DNA of 38,626 nucleotides from Actinomycetota bacterium. GTDB lineage: Bacteria > Actinomycetota > Thermoleophilia > Gaiellales > Gaiellaceae. Made by a program: the position numbers and the translations under genes. The notes below the pieces were generated by a model. The model was not told the origin of the DNA. It made no database searches and saw only the letters and a list, made by a program, of their open reading frames with translations. The DNA is taken from the NCBI GenBank assembly GCA_013697275.1, contig JACCXC010000056.1, forward strand, positions 1-38,626. The letters run 5' to 3'. Shown in pieces: positions 19,190 to 28,095 of the stretch. The first letter of the stretch is position 1. The number at the start of each line of letters is the position of its first letter.

Positions 19190-19319
19190 TAACGGTCCGC
19201 GCGTGGGTAGGCGCGTAGTGCCTCGTCCGAGTCGGGCACGACCGCTCTGGGAGGCGTGCGTATGACGTAACGAGTGGGTCTTTTCGCCGACCGGCAACAC
19301 TCGGAACCGGGGGAACTAA
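19190..19319 (+). promoter_or_regulatory. Structured 5' leader; possible c-di-AMP (ydaO/yuaA-like) riboswitch
   Basis: 130-nt intergenic region directly upstream of a secreted protein; 3' end TTCGCCGACCGGCAACACTCGGAACCGGGGGAACTAA resembles the ydaO 3' conserved block from memory; hairpin GTGCC...GGCAC within it. Confidence 0.38.
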
Positions 19320-21494
19320 ATGCCTCTCCATCGTCTTGTCGTTGCAGTTTTGCTTTGTGCCGGGCTCGCAGTCGGAGCGGCGGGCGGGTCGTCCGCATCG
19401 TCTTCGACCACCGGCTCTTCGACCTCGCTGACCGTCACGCTCGATCCTGTCGAAGCGACCGCGCTCGACTGGACGACGACGGCCACGCCGACCGATCTCG
19501 GCGAGGCGATCACGTTCTCGATCGAGGACGGATGGGCCGCACACTCGTCGTTCTGGCAGGTTCAGCTGCCTTCGGGTGACTGGCTCCAGCTGCTCTCGGA
19601 CGGAAGCGTGGCCGTCCTTCGACCATGGCCCACAGACGGCCCTGTCAGCGCGGACACTCCCACGACCGGCGCCGAGCCCACCGCGTCCGAAGGAACCTCC
19701 TCCGCCTCGGACGGCACTGAGCCGGGAGTGTCCGGAGAGCTCACGGCCACCCCCGACCCGGACGGGGTCTACTACACGGACGAGACCGTGTCGACTCCTT
19801 CGACCGACGAGTCGATGTACGCCGAGAGCGGTTACTCCGACCCGGCCGCGCTCGACGGCGTCTCCGACACGAGCGCTGAGGCAGACGCGAAGGCGGCGGG
19901 TAGCGGCGACATGTCGTCGGACGCCCAGTACTCCTCCGACCTTGAGGCGGTCTACGACGGTGCCAATGTCGCGTATCCGGGCGCCGACGGCCTCTCCGCA
20001 CTGCACGACCGGCTGGCTTCCCTCTCGGGCGAGATCGTCGCCTGGCTTCCCGCCCCGACGGCCGTGGACGCCGCAGGAACGAGCGTCCCGGCCTGGTTCT
20101 CCGTCTACGGGGACACCATCACGCTGACTGTGGACTCGGGCGGCTGGTACGACCCGAATCCCTACGATTCGGCGTCTCCGTCCGAGTCGACGACAAGCTC
20201 CGCGGATCCGGGCTACCGCTATCCGTACGGCTACGCCTATCCGCTCCAGGCGAGCTCCGAGGCCATTGCGAACCCCGACGCGAACAGGGCGCCCAGGGCC
20301 GAGTGGCCGAACCTCGCCCCGCCGAGCTGCCCGACCCTCGGGCGAGTCTCGACGCACAACCCGCATGGCTGGAACCGGCTCGTGAACGCCTTCGCCACGT
20401 GGCCGGCGACCTGCACCCGCTACTACACCGAGATTCCCGGGAACACCGGCCCGCGAGGCACTCCTCCGTGCAATAAGTACAAGCGGACTTTCGCCTCGGG
20501 CCGGGCGGAGGGGATCCGCGCGCGCAACAGCTGGCCGGCCGTTCGGCGGGCGCAGAGTCGTTTCGCGGCAGCCGCGTCCTTCCACTGGTGCTCCTGGGGA
20601 CTGAACAGCACGGCTCGGGTCAACGTCCGTGAGATCGCGAGGCAGTTCCGGACGAACATGTACAACGCAGGCTTCCGCGTGGCGGCGGGTGACACGTGGG
20701 TGATCGACGAGCTGCCGGAGACCGTCAGGCGCAACGGCACGATGCGAGATCGCTTCGAGTTGCTCGTCCGCTACCTCTACCGGCCGAGCACCTCGTTCAG
20801 GCCGGCGCCCGGGATCGCGTGGGTGCAGGTCGAGTGGCCGGAGAAACGTCTCGACAAGGTCGACACGATCACGTCGGCGACGGAGACGATTCGAGAGTAC
20901 AAGGCATCGCTCAAGGACTGGTCGGCCGATCCAACCTTCTTCGCCTCTGTCAGGCCGTACGTCCAGCTCTGGGGGACGGAGGTGTACACGACCTGCCGCT
21001 TCGCCTGCCTCTCGGGGGCGACGGTGGCACAGAAGGCGACGCGCGTGAACCAGTACATGCAGCATCACGCGCGCCTGGCCTTCGCTCCGGGTGCGCCGAA
21101 CACCGCCCTCGAGGAGTACTTCGATGCGAGCTACTTGCCCTTCGGGAACGCGTTCTGGCGGAACTCGACCTACCGGACGGAGAGCCTGAGTGCGGGCCAG
21201 ATGATGCGGCTCGTCAGCCTGCAGATCTTCGCGACGAGATCGTGGGCCCACTCGCACGACTATCCCGACCGGAGGATCGGCTTCGCCTGGAACGAGCAGG
21301 CGGGCACCGACTCCGAGGTGAAGGGGCTCGCCAAGCGGATCGCGGTTGGGCTCCAGGGGGCCTACAGCTACAACGGGCAAGCGCGGTTTGCGTGCAGCAG
21401 CAACTCGAGGGTGACCGACCGGCGCCTCTGCGATTCGGTAGCTCCCGCACCAGACTGGCACGCGGACTGGGACGTCTTCGGGTCCTGGAACTGA
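19320..21494 (+). CDS. Large secreted protein of unknown function (signal peptide, Ser/Thr/Asp-rich linker, Trp/Arg-rich C-terminal domain)
   Basis: 724 aa; MPLHRLVVAVLLCAGLAVGAAGGSSA signal peptide; low-complexity middle; C-terminal domain not recognised. Confidence 0.75.
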   Translation: MPLHRLVVAVLLCAGLAVGAAGGSSASSSTTGSSTSLTVTLDPVEATALDWTTTATPTDLGEAITFSIEDGWAAHSSFWQVQLPSGDWLQLLSDGSVAVLRPWPTDGPVSADTPTTGAEPTASEGTSSASDGTEPGVSGELTATPDPDGVYYTDETVSTPSTDESMYAESGYSDPAALDGVSDTSAEADAKAAGSGDMSSDAQYSSDLEAVYDGANVAYPGADGLSALHDRLASLSGEIVAWLPAPTAVDAAGTSVPAWFSVYGDTITLTVDSGGWYDPNPYDSASPSESTTSSADPGYRYPYGYAYPLQASSEAIANPDANRAPRAEWPNLAPPSCPTLGRVSTHNPHGWNRLVNAFATWPATCTRYYTEIPGNTGPRGTPPCNKYKRTFASGRAEGIRARNSWPAVRRAQSRFAAAASFHWCSWGLNSTARVNVREIARQFRTNMYNAGFRVAAGDTWVIDELPETVRRNGTMRDRFELLVRYLYRPSTSFRPAPGIAWVQVEWPEKRLDKVDTITSATETIREYKASLKDWSADPTFFASVRPYVQLWGTEVYTTCRFACLSGATVAQKATRVNQYMQHHARLAFAPGAPNTALEEYFDASYLPFGNAFWRNSTYRTESLSAGQMMRLVSLQIFATRSWAHSHDYPDRRIGFAWNEQAGTDSEVKGLAKRIAVGLQGAYSYNGQARFACSSNSRVTDRRLCDSVAPAPDWHADWDVFGSWN

Positions 21495-21503
21495 CGCAGG
21501 ACT

Positions 21504-21533
21504 ACGCGGGCCCGGCTTTGGCCGGGCCCGCGT
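21504..21533 (+). terminator. Strong terminator-like hairpin after the secreted protein gene
   Basis: ACGCGGGCCCGGC-TTTG-GCCGGGCCCGCGT, 13-bp perfect stem with 4-nt loop, 10 nt after the stop codon. Confidence 0.7.
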
Positions 21534-21544
21534 ATCGTCTCCCC

Positions 21545-22786
21545 GTGACTGCGCGTCAGGTCGCGTTCGAGGTCGTCTGGCGCGTCTTCGAGGACGGGGC
21601 CTACGCTGACCGCGCGTTTCGCGGAGCGGCCGCCAAAGCCGGGCTCGACGAGCGTGACCGTTCCTTCGCCATGCAGCTCGCGTACGGGACGGTGCAGCGG
21701 GCCCGCACGCTCGACCACGCGATCGAGACGCTCGGAAAGCGCCCGGTGCGTAAGCTCGATCCGCCCGTCCGTGCGGCGCTACGACTCGGTGCCTACCAGC
21801 TCGCCTTCACGGGTGGCATTCCGTCCCACGCCGCCGCGAACGAGTCCGTCGAGCTCGTGCGGCGGGCGGGCCTCGAGCGCGCGGTGCCCTTCACGAACGC
21901 CGTTATGCGCCGGCTCGCCGCTGGCATCCACGATCTGCTTGCGGGGCTTGGCTACTCGACTCCGGAAGAGGCCGGCCTCGCGCACTCCTATCCCGACTGG
22001 ATCGCCGAGACCTTCTGGCGCGAGCACGGCCGCGAGGGCGCGCTCGCCCTGTTGAAGAGCCAGAACGAGCCGCCGCCGACGGTTGTGCGGGTCCTGGATG
22101 CGGGGGCCGTCGCGGAGGAGGGGGAGCGCGAGCCCGAGCTTCCCGCTGCGCTCCGGCTCGATCGCATCCCGGACGAGTGGATCGAGCGCGGGTGGGCTTG
22201 GCCGCAGAGCAAGGGCTCCCAGCTCGCGGGGGTCGCAGTAGGTGCTCGCAAGGGCGAGCGGATCCTCGATCTCTGCGCTGCGCCTGGCGGGAAGGCGACG
22301 CAGCTCGCCGAGCTCGCGGCCGAGGTCGTCGCGGTCGAGAAGCATCCGGGCCGCGCACGGGAGCTGGAGGAAAACGTGGCTCGCCTCGGCCTCTCGAACG
22401 TCCGGGTCGTCAACGCCGACGCGCTCGAGCTGCCGGCTGACCTCCGCGGCTTCGACCGCGTGCTCGTCGACGCGCCCTGCTCGGGCCTCGGCGTCCTCGC
22501 GTCGCGGCCAGACCTGCGCTGGCGTGCCGAGCCCCTCCCGGATCTCCAGCAACGCCTGCTCCAGGTCGCGTCCGAGCGGGTAAGGCCGGGCGGCTCCGTC
22601 ACCTATGCGGTCTGCACGATCCACCGCGCGGAGAACGAAGATGTCGTCGACGCGAGCGGGCTCGAGCCGGACGACCTCGGTGCCGAATGGCCGGGCTTCC
22701 GGCACCCGACACGCCCGAAGTTTCTCCTCACCCTTCCGCACGTCCACCGCACGTCCGGCTTCTTCGTCGCGAGAATGCGGGCGTGA
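21545..22786 (+). CDS. rsmB: 16S rRNA (cytosine-967-C5)-methyltransferase RsmB/Sun
   Basis: NusB-like N-terminus; GERILDLCAAPGGKATQLAEL; VDAPCSGLGVLASRPDLRW; TYAVCTIHRAEN. Confidence 0.94.
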   Translation: MTARQVAFEVVWRVFEDGAYADRAFRGAAAKAGLDERDRSFAMQLAYGTVQRARTLDHAIETLGKRPVRKLDPPVRAALRLGAYQLAFTGGIPSHAAANESVELVRRAGLERAVPFTNAVMRRLAAGIHDLLAGLGYSTPEEAGLAHSYPDWIAETFWREHGREGALALLKSQNEPPPTVVRVLDAGAVAEEGEREPELPAALRLDRIPDEWIERGWAWPQSKGSQLAGVAVGARKGERILDLCAAPGGKATQLAELAAEVVAVEKHPGRARELEENVARLGLSNVRVVNADALELPADLRGFDRVLVDAPCSGLGVLASRPDLRWRAEPLPDLQQRLLQVASERVRPGGSVTYAVCTIHRAENEDVVDASGLEPDDLGAEWPGFRHPTRPKFLLTLPHVHRTSGFFVARMRA

Positions 22787-23460
22787 GCTGGGCCAAGTGG
22801 GTTCGCGGGGCCGAGGTGGAGCCGTCGCTCTACGCGGCCGACTTCGCCCGGCTCGGCGAGCAGGTCGGGGAGCTTCTCGACGCCGGCGTGCGGATCTTCC
22901 ATTTCGACATGGGCGATGGGCACTTCGTCGAGCCGGTCACGATCGGCCCGGTCGTGCTCGGGTCCATCGCGCCGCTCGTGCGCGAGCGCGGCGGCGTGCT
23001 CGACTGCCACCTGATGGTCGAGAACCCGGACCGGCACATCCCGCAGATCGCGCGAGCGGGCGGCCACAGCGTGACCTTTCACCACGAGGTGACGCGCGAG
23101 CCGGGCCGGCTCGTTGAGCTCGCCCGCGCTCACGGGCTTGGCGCCGGGCTCGCCTTCAACCCCGAGACCGCGGTCGCGGACGCGGCAGCCGCCGCCAACG
23201 GCTGCGACCTCGTGCTCTGCATGAGCATTCACCCGGGCTACTCGGGGCAGGCGTTCATGCCCGAGGCGCTCGACCGGATCCGGGAGCTGCGCGGGCGGCT
23301 TCCGGACGACGTGCACGTCCAGGTGGACGGCGGGATTGGCCCCGAGAACGCGGAGGAGGTGCGCGAGGCCGGCGCCAACCTTCTCGTTGCGGGAAGCGCG
23401 GTCTTCGGCGCCGAGGACGTGGCGGGCGCGTACGCCCGACTCACGAGCGCCCTCTCGTGA
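22783..23460 (+). CDS. rpe: Ribulose-phosphate 3-epimerase
   Basis: EPSLYAADFARLGEQV; IFHFDMGDGHFVEPVTIGP; DCHLMVENPDRHI; VDGGIGPENAEEVREAGANLLVAGSAVFG. Confidence 0.95.
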   Translation: MSWAKWVRGAEVEPSLYAADFARLGEQVGELLDAGVRIFHFDMGDGHFVEPVTIGPVVLGSIAPLVRERGGVLDCHLMVENPDRHIPQIARAGGHSVTFHHEVTREPGRLVELARAHGLGAGLAFNPETAVADAAAAANGCDLVLCMSIHPGYSGQAFMPEALDRIRELRGRLPDDVHVQVDGGIGPENAEEVREAGANLLVAGSAVFGAEDVAGAYARLTSALS

Positions 23461-24446
23461 GCCACCGCCATCACCTCGAGCGGGCACTCGAGCTTGCCGA
23501 GCAAGGACGGGGCAGGACTGCGCCGAATCCGATCGTCGGCGCGGTGCTCGTGCGCGATGGCGCGGTGGTCGGGGAGGGTTGGCACGAGGGCGCCGGAGGC
23601 CCCCACGCCGAGGTCGTCGCGCTCGAGGTCGCGGGAGAGCGCGCTCGGGACGCCACGCTCTACGTCACGCTCGAGCCTTGCGCCCACCACGGCCGAACCG
23701 GACCATGCGCCGAAGCCCTCATCGCTTCCGGAGTTCGGCGCGTCCTCTGTGCGGCCGCCGACCCGAATCCGAAGACGGATGGTCGCGGCTTCGCACGGCT
23801 CCGCGAGGCCGGCATCGACGTGGAGCTCGTCGAGGACGACCTTGCTGTGCGGGCGCGGCGCCAGAACGAGGCGTTTCGCACGTGGACCGCCGAGGGCCGG
23901 CCGTTCGTCACGTACAAGGCAGCCATGACGCTCGACGGACGCCTTGCGCCGGCTGAGGGAGATGCTCGCTGGATCTCGGGAGAGGAGAGCAGGAGGCTTA
24001 CCCACGAGCTTCGTGCGGCCTCTGACGCGGTCGCCGTCGGGATGGGCACGGTCCGCGCCGACGAGCCTCGCCTGACCCCTCGCGACGTCGAGGTGAGGCG
24101 CCAGCCGCGGCGCCTCGCGTTCGGGTCTGGGCCGCTCCCCGCCGGGTCGGCGCTCGAGCTCCTCTCCGGCCCGCTGGAGGAGGAGCTGGCCCGCCTCGCC
24201 GACGAGGAGGTTCAGTCGGTCCTGCTGGAAGGCGGCCCGACCCTCGCAGGCGCGTTCCTGCGGGCTGGCGTCCTGGACAAGCTCATGCTCTTCGTCGCGC
24301 CGACGCTCATCGGCGGGGACGACGCGCCTCCCCTCTTCCGCGGCCCCGGGGCCCGCACGCTTGCCGACGCCGTGCCCCTCCGCTCTCTCGAGGTGACGCG
24401 GATCGGCGAGGACGTGCTTCTGACCGCGTACGTCCATGAACCGTGA
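23457..24446 (+). CDS. ribD: Bifunctional diaminohydroxyphosphoribosylaminopyrimidine deaminase / 5-amino-6-(5-phosphoribosylamino)uracil reductase
   Basis: GGPHAEVVAL; TLEPCAHHGRTGPCAEAL; YKAAMTLDGRLAP; LLEGGPTLAGAFL. Confidence 0.96.
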   Translation: MSHRHHLERALELAEQGRGRTAPNPIVGAVLVRDGAVVGEGWHEGAGGPHAEVVALEVAGERARDATLYVTLEPCAHHGRTGPCAEALIASGVRRVLCAAADPNPKTDGRGFARLREAGIDVELVEDDLAVRARRQNEAFRTWTAEGRPFVTYKAAMTLDGRLAPAEGDARWISGEESRRLTHELRAASDAVAVGMGTVRADEPRLTPRDVEVRRQPRRLAFGSGPLPAGSALELLSGPLEEELARLADEEVQSVLLEGGPTLAGAFLRAGVLDKLMLFVAPTLIGGDDAPPLFRGPGARTLADAVPLRSLEVTRIGEDVLLTAYVHEP

Positions 24447-25351
24447 GAGCGGCTCGCGTCTGGCTCGGGCCGGACACTCATCCGCTCCTCGTTGAGGCGG
24501 TCGAGCGCGGGGGCGGGTCCCTCGTCGATTCGAATGCAGCGAACGTCATCGTCTGGCACGGCTGGCCGCCGGGCCGGATCCGCCAGGTGCTCCATGCGGG
24601 GATCGAATGGGTCCAGCTCGACCTCACGGGCGTCGAGCGCTGGCTCGAGGAAGGCCTCGTCGACCGGGAGCGGAGCTGGACGATCGTTCGGGATGCCTAC
24701 GCGCCAGACGTCGCAGACCATGTGGTGGCCTTTGTCCTCGCCGCGGCCCGGCGGCTCCCTGAGGCCGCGCGGCGCGTTGCCTGGGGGCTGCTCGACGGCG
24801 AGCGCCTGGCGGGTCGAACGGTCGGCTTTGTGGGTGGGGGCGCGATCGTGCGCGAGTCGATTCCTCGCCTGCAGCCGCTCGGCGTGCGGATCCTCGGGCT
24901 GACACGCTCGGGGCGAGCGGTGGAGGGCGCTGAGCGTTCGTACGGTCCGGAGGGGCTCGCCGAGCTGTTGCAAGAGAGCGACTACGCCGTCCTCGCTGCG
25001 CCGCTGACCCCCGACACGCGGGGACTGATCGGCCTGGACGAGCTGGATCTCATCGGCCCGCGCGGTTGGCTCGTGAACGTCGCCCGCGGAGCGCTCGTCC
25101 AGACGGACGCCCTCGTGCGGGCGCTCGAGGAAGGCCGCCTCGGCGGAGCATGCCTCGACGTCACAGACCCCGAGCCGCTCCCGGAAGGACACCCACTCTG
25201 GCGGTTCGCGAACGTTCTCGTCACGCCGCACACGGCGAACCCACCGGGAACCGTCGAGGAGCCGCTTGCCCGCCTGATCGAGGAGAACGTCAGTCGCTTC
25301 CGCGAGGGCCGTGAGCTCCTCGGCCTCCTCGACCACGAGCGCGGCTACTGA
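24443..25351 (+). CDS. D-isomer-specific 2-hydroxyacid dehydrogenase
   Basis: LAGRTVGFVGGGAIVRESIPRLQPLGVRILGLTRSGR; LVNVARGALVQTDALVRALEEGRLGGACLDVTDPEPLPEGHPLW; NVLVTPHTAN. Confidence 0.92.
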   Translation: MRAARVWLGPDTHPLLVEAVERGGGSLVDSNAANVIVWHGWPPGRIRQVLHAGIEWVQLDLTGVERWLEEGLVDRERSWTIVRDAYAPDVADHVVAFVLAAARRLPEAARRVAWGLLDGERLAGRTVGFVGGGAIVRESIPRLQPLGVRILGLTRSGRAVEGAERSYGPEGLAELLQESDYAVLAAPLTPDTRGLIGLDELDLIGPRGWLVNVARGALVQTDALVRALEEGRLGGACLDVTDPEPLPEGHPLWRFANVLVTPHTANPPGTVEEPLARLIEENVSRFREGRELLGLLDHERGY

Positions 25352-25480
25352 CCCTCGTGCGTGATGCTGGACCCCCGGGGGCCTCCGGCCCCTTGCCCCC
25401 ATACGGACAGCGTACGACACGGTTTCGCGCGCGTGGCGCGCAGCTCGTGTCGGCTTCGCGCCGGAGCCGTGCCAAGGGCA
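25352..25480 (+). repeat. Copy C of the intergenic two-hairpin (REP-like) repeat family
   Basis: GCGTGATGCTGGACCCCCGGGGGCCTCCGGCCCCTTGCCCCC...; hairpins at 25378-25392 and 25416-25451 (GACAC...GTGTC enclosing GCGCG...CGCGC). Confidence 0.75.
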
Positions 25481-25497
25481 CGCGTATCGTTCAGGCC

Positions 25498-26100
25498 GTG
25501 TTCACGGGGATCGTGCGCGAGGTCGGCCGGGTCGCAGCGCTCGACCGGGAGGACGGATCGGCACGGCTCCGCGTCCGCGCTCCCGAAACGGCCTCCCGCA
25601 CGGCCGTCGGTGACTCCGTCTCCCTGAACGGTGTCTGCCTGACGGCGACCGAGGTGACCAACGCCGAGCTCACGTTCGACGCGGTTCCCGAGACACTGAC
25701 CCGCTCATCGCTTCGCCTCCTCCACGAAGGCTCGACGCTCAACGTCGAATCTGCCCTGCGCGCCGGCGAGCCGCTCGGCGGCCACATCGTGCAGGGTCAC
25801 GTCGACGGCGTGGCGCGCGTCCTCTCGCTCGACGCCGAGGGCGAGGGCATGCGCCTGAAGGTCGAGATGCCCGACGAGCTCGAGCGCTACTGCGTCGAGA
25901 AGGGCTCGATCACGCTCGACGGCGTCAGCCTGACGGTGGCGGTCTCGAGGCCGGGGCGCCTCGAGGTCGCCCTCGTCCCACACACGCTCGAGGCGACGAC
26001 GCTCGGCGGTCTGAAGCCAGGCGCTGAGGTGAACGTCGAGGTGGACGTCCTCGCGAAGCACGTGGAGCGGCTCCTCGAGGCCCGCGGCCGGCTCGGGTAG
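25498..26100 (+). CDS. ribE: Riboflavin synthase alpha chain
   Basis: VFTGIVREVGRVAAL; GDSVSLNGVCLTATEV; GGHIVQGHVDGVARV; SITLDGVSLTVA; GTG start with TATCGT 7 nt upstream. Confidence 0.96.
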   Translation: MFTGIVREVGRVAALDREDGSARLRVRAPETASRTAVGDSVSLNGVCLTATEVTNAELTFDAVPETLTRSSLRLLHEGSTLNVESALRAGEPLGGHIVQGHVDGVARVLSLDAEGEGMRLKVEMPDELERYCVEKGSITLDGVSLTVAVSRPGRLEVALVPHTLEATTLGGLKPGAEVNVEVDVLAKHVERLLEARGRLG

Positions 26101-26118
26101 CCGCGTTACGATTCTGGG

Positions 26119-27372
26119 ATGACCCAGACGCTCGTAGAAGCGCCGTTTGCCACGATCGAAGATGCGATCGAGGACATCCGGCAGGGCAAGTTCGTCGTGG
26201 TCGTCGACGCGGCCGACCGCGAGAACGAGGGCGACCTGACGATTGCCGCGCAGTTCGCAACCCCCGAGGCGATCAACTTCATGGCCACGCATGGGCGCGG
26301 GCTCATCTGCCTCTGCCTGACCGACGAGCGCTGCGACCAGCTTGGCCTCCGCCCGATGACCCCGGTGAACGAGACCCCGTACGGAACCGCCTTCACCATT
26401 TCGATCGAGGCGCGCGAGGGGATCACGACCGGGATCTCGGCGCCCGACCGCTCGCGAACGATCCAGGTGGCGATCGACCCGAGCAAGGGTCCCCACGACC
26501 TCGTCCAGCCGGGCCATATCTTCCCGCTCCGCGCTCGCGGCGGAGGCGTTCTGCAGCGCGCGGGCCAGACCGAGGCGGCCGTTGATCTTGCCCGCTTGGC
26601 CGGCCTGATCCCGGCCGGCGTCGTCTGCGAGATCATGAACGAGGACGGGACGATGGCGCGCGTGCCCGACCTAGTCCGCTACTGCGAGCGGCACGACTTG
26701 AAGATGATCACCGTCGCCGACCTGATCGAGTATCGCCGCCGCACGGAGAAGCTCGTCGAGCGGATGACCGCGGTGCGGCTTCCGACCGCGTACGGCGAGT
26801 TCACGGCGCTCGCCTTTCGCGAGACGCTCACGGGGCGGCTGCATGTCGCGCTCGTGAAGGGCGAGGTGGAGGGTCAGGAGGACGTGCTCGTCAGGGTGCA
26901 CTCGGAGTGCCTCACGGGGGACGTCTTCCACTCGCTCCGCTGCGACTGCGGCGAGCAGCTCGACGAGGCGCTGCAGACGATTGCGTCCGAGGAGCGCGGC
27001 GTGCTGCTCTACATGTCGCAGGAGGGGCGTGGAATCGGCCTCCTCTCCAAGCTGCAGGCCTACGAGCTTCAGGAGACCGGCCTCGACACCGTGGAGGCAA
27101 ACGTGGAGCTTGGCTTTCCGCCCGACGCGCGCGAGTACGGCATCGGATCCCAGATCCTGGCCGACCTCGGCCTCACGACCATTCGCATCCTCACCAACAA
27201 CCCGCGCAAGATCACGGGAATCGAGGGCTTCGGCCTCAGGGTGAGCGAGCAGGTCCCGATCGAGGTCTCGCCGAACGCGGAGAATCGCCGCTACCTCGAG
27301 ACCAAGCGCGAGAAGCTCGGCCATCGCCTGCACCACCAGGAGCTGCGCTTCGAGGAGCCTGCCGGTGAATGA
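26119..27372 (+). CDS. ribBA: Bifunctional 3,4-dihydroxy-2-butanone-4-phosphate synthase / GTP cyclohydrolase II
   Basis: DAADRENEGDLTIAAQFATPEAINFMATHGRGLICL; VRVHSECLTGDVFHSLRCDCGEQLDEAL; YMSQEGRGIGLLSKLQAY. Confidence 0.97.
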   Translation: MTQTLVEAPFATIEDAIEDIRQGKFVVVVDAADRENEGDLTIAAQFATPEAINFMATHGRGLICLCLTDERCDQLGLRPMTPVNETPYGTAFTISIEAREGITTGISAPDRSRTIQVAIDPSKGPHDLVQPGHIFPLRARGGGVLQRAGQTEAAVDLARLAGLIPAGVVCEIMNEDGTMARVPDLVRYCERHDLKMITVADLIEYRRRTEKLVERMTAVRLPTAYGEFTALAFRETLTGRLHVALVKGEVEGQEDVLVRVHSECLTGDVFHSLRCDCGEQLDEALQTIASEERGVLLYMSQEGRGIGLLSKLQAYELQETGLDTVEANVELGFPPDAREYGIGSQILADLGLTTIRILTNNPRKITGIEGFGLRVSEQVPIEVSPNAENRRYLETKREKLGHRLHHQELRFEEPAGE

Positions 27373-28072
27373 GGAGCGCGAGATGCAGATCGAAGGCGCC
27401 GAAGAGCTTCGCCTTGCGAAGGACTCCGACGAGGCGATCGCGCCCGACGAGCAGGCCGTCGAGAACGTGCTTCCGGCTGAAGTAGAAGCGGCCCCGGAGC
27501 CGGAGGTCACGGCGGAGACCCCCGAGTCCTCGGCCGACCCTGTCGAGCACGCCCCCGGCGGGCTCGACATCCCCGACGGCGTAGGTGTCTTCATCGGCTC
27601 ACCGAACGGGACGCGCCGGTCGGTCGGCATCGCGATCTCGAGCTTCAACGGCGACATTTCGACGCGCCTTCTGAACGGCGCGCTCGAGGCGCTCGAGGAG
27701 GCGGGCGTCGATCGGGCCCGCGTCGACGTCATGCAGGTGCCGGGCGCCTTCGAGTTGCCCCTCGCGGCCATGGCCCTCGCCAAGACGCGGCGCTACGCGT
27801 GCGTCCTCGCGCTTGGCTGCATCATCCGCGGAGACACCCCGCACTTCGAGTACATCGCCTCCGAGGCGGCCAGCGGCATCCAGCTCGCCGCGCTCGAGAC
27901 CGGCGTCCCCGTCTCCTTCGGCGTCCTGACCTGCGACAGCCGCATGCAGGCGGAGTCGCGTGCCGGCGGGCGTCACGGGAACAAGGGCGCCGAGGCCGCC
28001 CGCTCCGCCCTCGAGATGGCGGACGTCTTCGCGCGCCTGCGCTCCGACGCGGTCGTCGCGAACAGGCGCTGA
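27365..28072 (+). CDS. ribH: 6,7-dimethyl-8-ribityllumazine synthase with about 70-80 aa acidic N-terminal extension
   Basis: Core VGIAISSFNGDISTRLLNGALEAL...VPGAFELPLAAMALA...ALGCIIRGDTPHFEYIASEA...GNKGAEAA; acidic Glu/Ala/Pro-rich N-terminus. Confidence 0.94.
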   Translation: MNEEREMQIEGAEELRLAKDSDEAIAPDEQAVENVLPAEVEAAPEPEVTAETPESSADPVEHAPGGLDIPDGVGVFIGSPNGTRRSVGIAISSFNGDISTRLLNGALEALEEAGVDRARVDVMQVPGAFELPLAAMALAKTRRYACVLALGCIIRGDTPHFEYIASEAASGIQLAALETGVPVSFGVLTCDSRMQAESRAGGRHGNKGAEAARSALEMADVFARLRSDAVVANRR

Positions 28073-28095
28073 GCCTTCGCTAGAATCCGCCGCCG

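Noticed and set aside
18948-21461. 837-aa minus-strand ORF opposite the secreted orphan
   Set aside because: Same GC-rich antisense artefact; low-complexity Arg/Val/Gly composition with no recognisable domain. The plus-strand ORF has a signal peptide and terminator.
20696-21544. Long N-terminal extension of the rsmB ORF
   Set aside because: Overlaps the secreted protein in another frame and would read through a strong terminator hairpin; RsmB homology begins at GTG 21545.
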